NCBI GenBank assembly: GCA_900540895.1
Contig: UQHV01000007.1
Span: forward strand, 32,763 to 96,762
Direction: 5' to 3'
DNA: 64,000 nucleotides
Source: an uncultured Collinsella sp.
GTDB lineage: Bacteria > Actinomycetota > Coriobacteriia > Coriobacteriales > Coriobacteriaceae
Part shown: positions 44,120 through 50,782 of the stretch, piece by piece
Layout: the number at the start of each line of letters is the position of its first letter
Position numbering within the stretch: the stretch's first letter is position 1
Translations under genes and position numbers: made by a program
Notes under the pieces: generated by a model
Seen by the model: the letters and a program-made list of their open reading frames with translations, nothing else
Database searches by the model: none
What the model was told of the DNA's origin: nothing

Positions 44120-44383
44120 AGGGACCCCCAATTTCGGGCAATTGTTCTTAGGAGAATCTAACCTAAAACCTTGGCAATTACATACAGCGGCGTAATGTTC
44201 TACAATTGTTGATTAATCCTCACTGGAGCGGGAACAAAAGTAACAATTCGGGAATGTGGGGCGGCAATTCGTCCTTCCCGCCCCATGCATCGGCGCCCTT
44301 GGGCGATACTTGTTGCAGCACTTTTGGCGTACGCCGCACGGAGAGCAATGAACGCGACGTGCACCGCACGGAAAGGAGACATT

Positions 44384-44986
44384 ATGGGCATCTTTAAGAA
44401 CGATGACCAAAAATCGAGCCAGTTTGGATTTGACGAGAAAAGCATGGCGGGCAAAGCCGTCAAGGCCGTGCGCTGGATTTACGCCATCACGGGCGTCTTG
44501 GCGCTCGTCGCCGGCATCGCACTGCTGTTTGCGCCCGCCAAGTCCCTCGTCTTCCTAACGACCGTCTTGGGCTTCTACTTTGTGATCACGGCCGCGATCA
44601 GGCTGTTTACCGCTGTTTTCGAGCCACTGCTGCCCACCGGCTGGCGCGTGACGAGCATCATCTCCAACCTACTCATTATCTTGGGCGGCGTCATAATCCT
44701 GCGCAACCAGGCCTTCTCGACCGCGACGCTCACCACGATGGTGGTTATCGTGGCTGGCTTTGGCTGGATCGTCGAAGGTGTCATGTCCATTCTGGAGTCC
44801 GAGCTTTCGTCCAACCGTGCCCTCGCCATCCTGAGCGGCGCGCTCTCCATCATCGCCGGCATGTTCGTGTTTATCTATCCGCTGTGGTCGGCCAAGATGC
44901 TCGTCATCTTTAGCGGCACCGCACTGCTGGTGTTTGGCGTAACGCTGATTGTTCGCGCTATTCAATTTGGCAAACTGGTGCACTAG
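44384..44986 (+). CDS. HdeD-like (DUF308) membrane protein
   Basis: A 200-residue protein with six hydrophobic segments in three pairs, matching the DUF308/HdeD repeat pattern (IYAITGVLALVAGIALLFAP and ALAILSGALSIIAGMFVFIY are related halves). HdeD takes part in acid resistance in E. coli; the role here is unknown. The ATG at 44384 has GAAAGGAG 8 nt upstream. Its stop codon touches the start codon of the YaiI-like gene. Confidence 0.82.
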   Translation: MGIFKNDDQKSSQFGFDEKSMAGKAVKAVRWIYAITGVLALVAGIALLFAPAKSLVFLTTVLGFYFVITAAIRLFTAVFEPLLPTGWRVTSIISNLLIILGGVIILRNQAFSTATLTTMVVIVAGFGWIVEGVMSILESELSSNRALAILSGALSIIAGMFVFIYPLWSAKMLVIFSGTALLVFGVTLIVRAIQFGKLVH

Positions 44987-45469
44987 ATGCCGCGAACGCT
45001 CTTTATTGATGCAGACGCCTGCCCGGTCACGCGCGAGTCGATTGACTGCGCGCGGCGGGCGGGCGTCGCCGTCGTTATCGCCGGCAACAGCACACAGAAC
45101 CTGGAACGCCACATTCGCCGCGACGATCCGCGCGACGTCGAGCATGCGCGACGCGGATTTTGGGTCACGACGCTCGATGTGAGCGTGGGCGCCGACAGCG
45201 CCGACTTTGCCATTGTCGAACGCCTGCAGGCGGGCGACGTAGTCGTGACGCAGGACATTGGCTTGGCGAGCATGGTGCTCGGGCGCGATGCCGCCGCCAT
45301 CGGCGTGCGCGGGCGCGTCTACGATAAGGCGACCATCGACATGCAACTGTTTATTCGCCACGAGGAAAAGAAGGTGCGCCGCGCCGGCGGTCGCACTCGC
45401 GGTCCGGCGGCATTTACCAGCGAAGACCGGGCCCGCTTTAAGCGCAGCCTCACCGAGCTGCTGCGCTAA
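44987..45469 (+). CDS. YaiI/YqxD family protein (DUF188, UPF0178)
   Basis: A 160-residue member of the UPF0178 family: FIDADACPVTRES at the N terminus, VVIAGNSTQNLE, VGADSADFAIVERLQAGDVV and VVTQDIGLASMVLG, which carry the acidic residues of a PIN-like fold. A nuclease role is suspected but not shown. It follows the HdeD-like gene with no gap, so translation is coupled. Confidence 0.88.
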   Translation: MPRTLFIDADACPVTRESIDCARRAGVAVVIAGNSTQNLERHIRRDDPRDVEHARRGFWVTTLDVSVGADSADFAIVERLQAGDVVVTQDIGLASMVLGRDAAAIGVRGRVYDKATIDMQLFIRHEEKKVRRAGGRTRGPAAFTSEDRARFKRSLTELLR

Positions 45470-45471
45470 CC

Positions 45472-45513
45472 AAGGTAGATTTTCGGGACATGCCCGGAAA
45501 TCTACCTTTTTGT
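45472..45513 (+). terminator. Terminator after the YaiI-like gene
   Basis: AAGGTAGATTTTCGGG / CCCGGAAATCTACCTT (one mismatch, 5-nt loop), followed by TTTTGTTTT, directly after the stop codon. Confidence 0.85.
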
Positions 45514-45550
45514 TTTGCGCGGTGTGAGCGCTCGGAATCCATGGCTCAAC

Positions 45551-45626
45551 AAAAAACGGGCTTCAAAATGCCATGCGTCGCCGCATTGCGCAGGCGCCGA
45601 GCATGGCTATTTGAAGCCCATTTTTT
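45551..45626. repeat. Long A/T-flanked palindrome between convergent genes
   Basis: AAAAAACGGGCTTCAAAATGC to 45576 pairs with 45601-45626 (GGGCTTCAAA and GCCATGC arms, two mismatches), with A6 on the left and T6 on the right. The 24-nt loop can itself form a short GC hairpin. It is a bidirectional terminator for the YaiI-like (+) and metal transporter (-) genes. Confidence 0.8.
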
Positions 45627-45634
45627 AGGCCTAC

Positions 45635-46735
45635 TTAGAGGCCGAAGGCGGATAGGATAAGGCCCCAGCCGGCGCCGATGACGTACATCATGACCAGGAA
45701 CACGGCGTTTTCACGAGCGCTGCGGTTGGTGCGGAACAGGACAAGATAGCCCACGCCGGCGGAAATGAGCGTGCCGGCGAGCATCGGCGCCAGCTGTAGC
45801 GCGCCCTCCAGGTACAGCTGCGTAATGACCACGCTGGCCGAGCAGTTGGGGATCAGGCCGACGAGTGCCGAGCCCAAGACGGCGAGCGTCTCGTTGCCAC
45901 GCAGGAACTGCTCGATCGCGGACTCTCCGAAGGTCTCGAGCACGGCAACTAGAATCAGCGTCACCAGGAAAATAAAAACCGAAACCTGCACGGTGTGCGA
46001 GATCGCGCTGCGGATAATCGACAGGACGGGCGCACCTTCGTGGGAGTGACCGTGGTCGTGCCCATGGCCGTGGTGGTGCTCATGCTCGCCTGCGTGACCG
46101 TGGTCATGGCTGTGTCCGTGGTCGCGCTCGTGTTCATCTTCATCATCATCGCAACCGCAATGGTCGCGCTCGCACAACTCGTGGATGTGGTCGGCGCTCA
46201 CGCCCGCCTCGGCCACTTCATCAATGATGTCGCCCCCGGTATGGTCGTCGTGCGCGCAGTTCACATGAGCCGGATTGGCAGCGGTCCCCAGCACGGTACG
46301 GCGAATCGCCGCATGCGCGCGGGAATTACGACGAAGGCCGCGGATAGCCGCGTCCACGATAAAGCCCGTGACCAGCGCGATCAGTGCCTTCGAAGCCAAA
46401 AGCATCGCCATGGTCTGCACGGGCACCTGCTCGGCGAGCAACAGCGGCAGCATCTCATCGGAGGTCGAGAGGAACACGGCGACCAGCGTGCCCAGCGTCA
46501 CGACACGGCCGGCGTACAGCGTTGCTGCCATGGCCGAAAATCCGCACTGCGGCACAATGCCCAGCAGCGAGCCAGCCACGGGACCCGCAGCGCCGGCGCG
46601 CTTGATAGCGCCGTTGACGCGGTCGCCCGCAACGTGCTCAAGTGTCTCGAGAGCAAGATACGTCACCAACAAAAACGGCGCCAGCGAGAGCGTGTCCTTG
46701 CCGGCGTCGAGCAGAATATCAATCAGCAAATCCAT
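45635..46735 (-). CDS. Putative manganese/metal transporter with His-rich loop
   Basis: A 366-residue membrane protein with about 8-9 hydrophobic segments in two related halves; PQCGFSAMAATLY and PNCSASVVITQLY are equivalent motifs. Between the halves is a cytoplasmic His/Asp-rich loop (ERDHGHSHDHGHAGEHEHHH and more) that would bind divalent metal. It matches the family annotated as putative manganese transporter/arsenic efflux (PF11449-like). The direction and the metal are not certain. The ATG has AAAGG 10 nt upstream. Confidence 0.75.
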   Translation of the reverse strand: MDLLIDILLDAGKDTLSLAPFLLVTYLALETLEHVAGDRVNGAIKRAGAAGPVAGSLLGIVPQCGFSAMAATLYAGRVVTLGTLVAVFLSTSDEMLPLLLAEQVPVQTMAMLLASKALIALVTGFIVDAAIRGLRRNSRAHAAIRRTVLGTAANPAHVNCAHDDHTGGDIIDEVAEAGVSADHIHELCERDHCGCDDDEDEHERDHGHSHDHGHAGEHEHHHGHGHDHGHSHEGAPVLSIIRSAISHTVQVSVFIFLVTLILVAVLETFGESAIEQFLRGNETLAVLGSALVGLIPNCSASVVITQLYLEGALQLAPMLAGTLISAGVGYLVLFRTNRSARENAVFLVMMYVIGAGWGLILSAFGL

Positions 46736-46778
46736 GACGGATGGAACCTTTCATGTCTTTCGGCAGCATTGTAAAAGT

Positions 46779-46814
46779 CCTAGCGGTCAACTAGGGTATT
46801 GTAGTTGTCCTAGG
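46779..46814. promoter_or_regulatory. CCTAG palindromes upstream of the metal transporter
   Basis: CCTAG-N7-CTAGG at 46779-46795 and a CCTAGG at 46809-46814 lie in the promoter region between the metal transporter (-) and the exonuclease (+). They could be an operator for a metal regulator such as the DtxR-like protein at 53015; this is only a guess from position and symmetry. Confidence 0.3.
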
Positions 46815-46907
46815 CGCGATGCCAATAGTTGCCCATGGTAAACTATCATCTCGCCATAACTCAATGCCACCGAGCCGCGCGACACGGCCCGTCCAAGGAG
46901 CAGTTAT

Positions 46908-47876
46908 ATGAACGTTTCACAAGCACTCGAATACGAGCGCCAGCCGTTTATTCCCATGTTTATCTATGGCGATCACGGCGCCATGGAGTCCGAGCGCCAG
47001 AAGGGCGAGGAGGCCCTTAAGGTGCTCGAAACCGAGTACTTTACCGCCGAGGGCGACCCCAGCTTCGACTTTGCCACCGTGCGCGACCTGGCTGACCGCA
47101 ACCGCGACCTGTGCGACCAGATTGGCGAGGCGCGCCTGCGCAACGTGACGCCCGCGACGCTTTCGCGCGGCCTGTCCGATGCCGACACCTGCGCCGCCAT
47201 CGGCAAGATGCAAAAGCGCACCGCCGCGTCGGTCATGCGCGAGATCCGCGGCGACCGCGACGCGCTCGGCGTGGCCTACGCCCGCAAGCCCATCCAGGGC
47301 ACCGTGCTCGGTATCGACATCGAGACCACCGGCCGTGCACCCGAGCGCGGTTATATCATCAATGTGGGTTGGGAAATCATGGAGCTCACCAGCGACGCCG
47401 TCCCGCACGACGCCGAGGCGCACTACTGCGGTTTGCCCGACATCTACCGCGGCGAGGATGTGCCGTTGTCGAATATCCACCACATCACCTGGGACGACAT
47501 CGACGGCAAAAAGCCATTCCGCGAGAACAAGGAACTGCAGAAGCAGCTGCTCAAGCTTATGAAGAAGTACCCGTACATGGCGCACAACGCCGCCTTTGAG
47601 GACAGTTGGTTCAAGATCCACCTGGACGGTTACGCCGAGGCACGCCGCGCCGGCAAGATCATCGTCATCGACTCGCGCCAGATCTGCCGCAGCCTGGATG
47701 CCGACGTCCGCTCGCTCCCCCGCGAATCCGCGCCCGCCGCACTCGAGAACTGGGCGCGCCGCCGTGGAACCCTCGCCGCCGACGCCAACGAGCAGCACCT
47801 GGGCCTCGACGACACCGACCTCATGCTCCGCACGGTTCAGGCCGAGTTCAACCTCAAGAACCTATTCGCGAAATAA
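46908..47876 (+). CDS. DnaQ-like 3'-5' exonuclease
   Basis: A 322-residue protein with an N-terminal helical region of unknown role (about 1-130) and a DEDD exonuclease domain: Exo I LGIDIETTG with D137 and E139, Exo II MAHNAAFEDSW, and an Exo III-like GLDDTDLM. It is related to the DNA polymerase III epsilon subunit and would degrade DNA or RNA from the 3' end. The Exo III His position is not obvious, so the DEDDh/DEDDy class is unclear. The ATG has AAGGAG 8 nt upstream. Confidence 0.82.
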   Translation: MNVSQALEYERQPFIPMFIYGDHGAMESERQKGEEALKVLETEYFTAEGDPSFDFATVRDLADRNRDLCDQIGEARLRNVTPATLSRGLSDADTCAAIGKMQKRTAASVMREIRGDRDALGVAYARKPIQGTVLGIDIETTGRAPERGYIINVGWEIMELTSDAVPHDAEAHYCGLPDIYRGEDVPLSNIHHITWDDIDGKKPFRENKELQKQLLKLMKKYPYMAHNAAFEDSWFKIHLDGYAEARRAGKIIVIDSRQICRSLDADVRSLPRESAPAALENWARRRGTLAADANEQHLGLDDTDLMLRTVQAEFNLKNLFAK

Positions 47877-47943
47877 CCGATCCATCTGCGGGAGCGCCTG
47901 CCAGGCACAGCGCAATCCGTCTGGGCACACCGACACGCAGTAA

Positions 47944-47978
47944 ACTAGGGCGCAGCCTTATGGCTGCACCCTAGTTTT
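47944..47978 (+). terminator. Terminator of the exonuclease gene
   Basis: ACTAGGGCGCAGCC / GGCTGCACCCTAGT (one mismatch) with a TTAT loop, followed by TTTT. Confidence 0.8.
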
Positions 47979-48025
47979 CATCAAAACGAGCAAATACGCG
48001 TGCTTCACATAGTCGGCAGGTTGGC

Positions 48026-48054
48026 CCACCTACATTTTTCGAGTTGTTCGGCCA
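48026..48054 (+). repeat. Flanking repeat, left pair, arm 1
   Basis: CCACCTACATTTTTCGAG then TTGTTCGGCCA. The copy at 49655-49683 matches at 27 of 29 positions in the same orientation. Confidence 0.8.
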
Positions 48055-48185
48055 GCTGAACCACTAGTCAAGGCCCCTTGAACCGCAATCGAAGCTAAAA
48101 TCGCCTTAATTTCGCAACCAAGCCCCATAAATCTACCTGAATCAATTCGAATAGGACGTTGCGATCGCACCATTTGTATAGGATA

Positions 48186-48214
48186 AGGCCGAATAACTCA
48201 AATTATGTTGGTGA
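48186..48214 (-). repeat. Flanking repeat, left pair, inverted arm
   Basis: AGGCCGAATAACTCAAATTA then TGTTGGTGA is an inverted, diverged form of the 48026 unit, 131 bp away. It lies just before the leader of the DUF559-like gene. Confidence 0.6.
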
Positions 48215-48426
48215 GGCATCTGAGCGGTCGGCAAAAACGCTTAGAAGCTACGAATCCGCAACTAAAGTTCATCAAAAAGGGGCAGCCGGCAGAAACCTCC
48301 CCAGCCAAAGCTGCTCCCTCAATACGACAGCTCAAAAACCCACCGTTCGCAGAAGATAAGCCGCGCCCCAATACCGTTGCCCGAAGTTTCGGGCGTATGC
48401 GGCGTCCGCTATGCCATCATGCGCGT

Positions 48427-49635
48427 ATGGGAATCATTCTGTCACATACCACGGCACGCGCTGTATACCAAACAGCCAACTCGCTCGCAAGCTACGCGAC
48501 CGGTCCCATACCTATGGAAAAGATCAGGGTGTCTGCGCCGACCACGTCCGACCTGGAAGCGGCACGAGCATGGCTCAACAGAAAGAATGTCGATTCTGAA
48601 CGTATCCATGTGCTGACGTTTTCCAATAATGCCAAAAGGCACCGCAAGGGCTGCATCTGCCACTGCACGCGCTATACGTTTGATGCAGAAAGCTACCTAG
48701 AACTCGAGCCGAACGTCTACATCGTCGATATCAAGCTGTGCGCGTTAGAAGCAACAGCCGACCTCAACCTTTCGGAGCTCGTTGAGTATTACTTTGAAAT
48801 CTGCGGCTCCTACGCGCTTGGAACGTCCGACGAAACTCAATATCGCGAGCGCCCAGCCCTAACCAGCGTTGAAGAGCTCAGAGCCTTCTTTTCAGAGGCA
48901 CCGGGGTATCGTGGATCTAATAAAGCACTTAAGGCACTTTCTTATGTACACGAAGGCTGTCGCTCCCCACTCGAAACGGCGTTTGTCATGATGCTGACAA
49001 TGCCCAAGTCAATGGGTGGCTTAGCCATACGCGCTATCAAAACGGATTATCCGATCCCAGTCCCCAAAAGATACGCCGCCCTAACGCGACGGACGGTTTT
49101 CTACCTCGACGCGCTGCTCGAAAATTCGATGACCGATATCGAATACAACGGCTTTTACCACGACGAACCCGAGCAGCAATCAATTGACGAGGAGCGCCGA
49201 AACACGCTGCGAAACATGGGATATGCCGTTATCACGGTTAATCGTCATTCGTTTTTCAAGCAGTCCGCTTTTAAACGGGTCATGGAAGCGATTCGCATTC
49301 GCGAGAAGATATGGCCCGGTCGACTCCCGGATAACTTCGCCATCCTGCAAGAAACTCTTCGTCAATTTGTCTTGCGGCGCTACTTCGAATACGGTCGCCG
49401 CGTCCTGGAGACACTCAAAGAAGAAGAGGCCGCCAAGCGCGAAATTGCAAGCCAATATCCGCAAGCTGATGACCCGAGCATCAACGATGTGCCCGAACCC
49501 GACGACATGCAACACGTCGGGGCCCTTGCTGAGGAAATCAATGGGGCTTGGGAATGCGACATGTTCGCAAAAATCGATGAAAACCGCACGGAAGACGACA
49601 CGATTATTGATCTAATTGAGAATTCGCTCTTCTAA
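48427..49635 (+). CDS. DUF559/Vsr-like endonuclease-fold protein
   Basis: A 402-residue protein of accessory character. The core (about residues 225-300) reads YLDALLENSMTDIEYNGFYH, then an EERRNTLRNMGYAVITVNRH segment. This is the layout of DUF559/very-short-patch-repair-like PD-(D/E)xK nucleases: D, then IE-x-(D/N)G, then a helix with R and a GY-x-V strand. The usual ExDG is ENG-like (EYNG), so activity is uncertain. An N-terminal part has CICHCTRY (a Cys/His pair) and a C-terminal acidic tail. The ATG at 48427 has no good ribosome-binding site; the start is tentative. It is bracketed by two diverged inverted repeat pairs. An abortive-infection-type role is possible but unproven. Confidence 0.6.
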   Translation: MGIILSHTTARAVYQTANSLASYATGPIPMEKIRVSAPTTSDLEAARAWLNRKNVDSERIHVLTFSNNAKRHRKGCICHCTRYTFDAESYLELEPNVYIVDIKLCALEATADLNLSELVEYYFEICGSYALGTSDETQYRERPALTSVEELRAFFSEAPGYRGSNKALKALSYVHEGCRSPLETAFVMMLTMPKSMGGLAIRAIKTDYPIPVPKRYAALTRRTVFYLDALLENSMTDIEYNGFYHDEPEQQSIDEERRNTLRNMGYAVITVNRHSFFKQSAFKRVMEAIRIREKIWPGRLPDNFAILQETLRQFVLRRYFEYGRRVLETLKEEEAAKREIASQYPQADDPSINDVPEPDDMQHVGALAEEINGAWECDMFAKIDENRTEDDTIIDLIENSLF

Positions 49636-49654
49636 AGGCGATCTCTGCGGATGT

Positions 49655-49683
49655 CCACCTACATTTTTCGACTTATTCGGCCA
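49655..49683 (+). repeat. Flanking repeat, right pair, arm 1
   Basis: CCACCTACATTTTTCGAC then TTATTCGGCCA, same orientation as 48026-48054, with two differences. It starts 19 bp after the DUF559-like stop codon. Confidence 0.8.
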
Positions 49684-49845
49684 CCGATGTGCCAGATTGG
49701 CTGCAGCAATGCTCAATATAACTTTAGATAAAACTGATTCTGCAGAAACTCCCGTAGAGGAAGAACTGATTCTCGCGGTATTTGACACGATAAAGTACAA
49801 ATATGAACAGTTCTAATGCTTCTCAAGGTGGCTTTCTTAGCATGC

Positions 49846-49874
49846 TAGCCGAACATCTCGAAATATGTTGGCGA
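49846..49874 (-). repeat. Flanking repeat, right pair, inverted arm
   Basis: TAGCCGAACATCTCGAAATA then TGTTGGCGA is an inverted, diverged copy of the same unit, 162 bp from its partner. Confidence 0.6.
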
Positions 49875-49960
49875 GCATTGCGTCGATGTCTCCCAACCCA
49901 CAGAAAATCGCAGAAGCGGCAAGCAGCGGCAAGCAGTCATCGAAATTAACGCAAATTGTA

Positions 49961-49988
49961 TTGACATATGAACATACACTCATATAAT
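49961..49988 (+). promoter_or_regulatory. Sigma-70 promoter of the metal efflux operon
   Basis: TTGACA (49961-49966), a 16-bp spacer, and TATAAT (49983-49988): both hexamers are perfect consensus. The spacer is covered by operator 1, so repressor binding would block RNA polymerase. Confidence 0.85.
49966..49985 (-). promoter_or_regulatory. SmtB/ArsR operator 1
   Basis: On the minus strand this reads ATATGAGTGTATGTTCATAT, an imperfect palindrome of the SmtB/CzrA type (TGAA...TTCA cores). It lies between the -35 and -10 boxes. Confidence 0.75.
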
Positions 49989-50000
49989 CGGAAGCAAGTT

Positions 50001-50020
50001 ATATGAGCGCATGTTCATAT
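50001..50020 (+). promoter_or_regulatory. SmtB/ArsR operator 2
   Basis: ATATGAGCGCATGTTCATAT, between the predicted transcription start and the repressor's ribosome-binding site. Operators 1 and 2 share the ATATGA-N7-TTCATAT frame. Confidence 0.75.
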
Positions 50021-50034
50021 GAAGGGATATTGCA

Positions 50035-50400
50035 ATGAGCATCCGCGTTGATGAAACGAAGCCCGACATCGAGGCCACCGAGCCCGCGATCCCCACCACC
50101 TGCTCGCCCGAGGACCTTCCCGACGAGGAGCTTCTCTACGACCTCGCCGACCTGTTCAAGGTCTTCAGCGACACCACGCGCATCAAGATCCTCTATGCCC
50201 TCATGGGCCGCGAGCTCTGCGTAGCAGACATCGCCGAAGCGACCGAAACCTCGCAGTCCGCGGTGTCGCACCAGCTGCGCACACTCAAGCAGTCGCACCT
50301 GGTTAAATTCCGGCGCGACGGGCGCAATATCCTATACTCGCTCGCCGACGACCACGTCTACACCATGCTCAACCAGGGCATGAGCCACATCTGCGAATAG
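50035..50400 (+). CDS. ArsR/SmtB-family metal-sensing repressor
   Basis: A 121-residue winged-helix repressor. ELCVADIAEATETSQSAVSHQLRTL, in two pieces, holds the alpha-3 Cys and the DNA-reading helix. The C-terminal helix carries DDHVYTMLNQGMSHICE, which has the Asp/His...His/Glu spacing of the alpha-5 zinc site of SmtB/CzrA, so zinc (or cadmium/cobalt) sensing is likely. Metal binding should release the operators. GAAGGGA lies 8 nt before the ATG. It is the first gene of the efflux operon and represses it. Confidence 0.9.
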   Translation: MSIRVDETKPDIEATEPAIPTTCSPEDLPDEELLYDLADLFKVFSDTTRIKILYALMGRELCVADIAEATETSQSAVSHQLRTLKQSHLVKFRRDGRNILYSLADDHVYTMLNQGMSHICE

Positions 50401-50463
50401 CGACCAACCACGGTACCAGCGCGGCCTGCACCCAAGCCGCAAATACGGGGAAAGGAATCCACC

Positions 50464-50682
50464 ATGAAAAAGCAGTTCAAGCTCGACGAGATCGACTGCG
50501 CCAACTGCGCGCGTAAGCTTCAGGACGAGCTGGCCAAGCTCGATGGCGTCAAGTCCGTTTCGGTCAACTTTATGACCCAGAAGCTGACGCTCGAGGCCGA
50601 TGAAGCCGAGTTCGACGAGGTCCTCGACCGCGTTGTGGAGTTCACCGCCGACGCCGAGCCGGACTGCGAGATCATTCTCTAG
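50464..50682 (+). CDS. Heavy-metal-associated (HMA) metallochaperone
   Basis: A 72-residue ferredoxin-like HMA domain with the metal-binding CxxC in EIDCANCARKL (Cys at residues 12 and 15). Such proteins deliver metal to P1B-type ATPases; here it takes the place of the HMA domain missing from the downstream ATPase's N terminus. AAAGGA lies 6 nt before the ATG. Confidence 0.88.
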   Translation: MKKQFKLDEIDCANCARKLQDELAKLDGVKSVSVNFMTQKLTLEADEAEFDEVLDRVVEFTADAEPDCEIIL

Positions 50683-50703
50683 CCAAGGTTTACGCCAACC
50701 CGC

Positions 50704-50726
50704 AAGGCCGCGCTTGCCGCGGCCTT
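50704..50726 (+). terminator. Intercistronic hairpin
   Basis: AAGGCCGCG-CTTGC-CGCGGCCTT, between the chaperone and the ATPase genes. It could partly terminate or protect the upstream message, lowering ATPase expression relative to the first two genes. Confidence 0.5.
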
Positions 50727-50739
50727 TGCTCGCGAAATT

Positions 50740-50759
50740 ATATGAGCGAGTGTTCATAC
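50740..50759 (+). promoter_or_regulatory. SmtB/ArsR operator 3
   Basis: ATATGAGCGAGTGTTCATAC matches operator 2 at 17 of 20 positions. It lies inside the operon, 23 bp before the ATPase start codon, so the ATPase may also have its own metal-controlled promoter. Confidence 0.7.
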
Positions 50760-50782
50760 ATTCAAATGGGAGGATACGAGTC

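Larger units (their letters stand above)
47979..48426. other. 448-bp leader region of the DUF559-like gene
   Basis: A lower-GC stretch without a convincing gene. It contains the first pair of flanking repeats (48026-48054 and 48186-48214). An in-frame extension of the downstream ORF reaches back to 48205 but has no ribosome-binding site and an unlikely composition. Confidence 0.5.
49636..50034. other. 399-bp gap before the metal efflux operon
   Basis: Holds the right flanking repeat pair (49655-49683, 49846-49874), a 60-codon AT-rich ORF between them with no ribosome-binding site, and the promoter and operators of the smtB/arsR operon (49961-50020). Confidence 0.5.

Noticed and set aside
48205..48426. 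A 74-codon extension of the DUF559-like ORF
   Set aside because: It contains an inverted flanking repeat, has no ribosome-binding site and an unlikely composition; the internal ATG at 48427 fits better, though without strong proof.
49616..49816. A 66-codon ORF between the right flanking repeats
   Set aside because: It starts inside the DUF559-like gene, crosses a repeat and lacks a ribosome-binding site.
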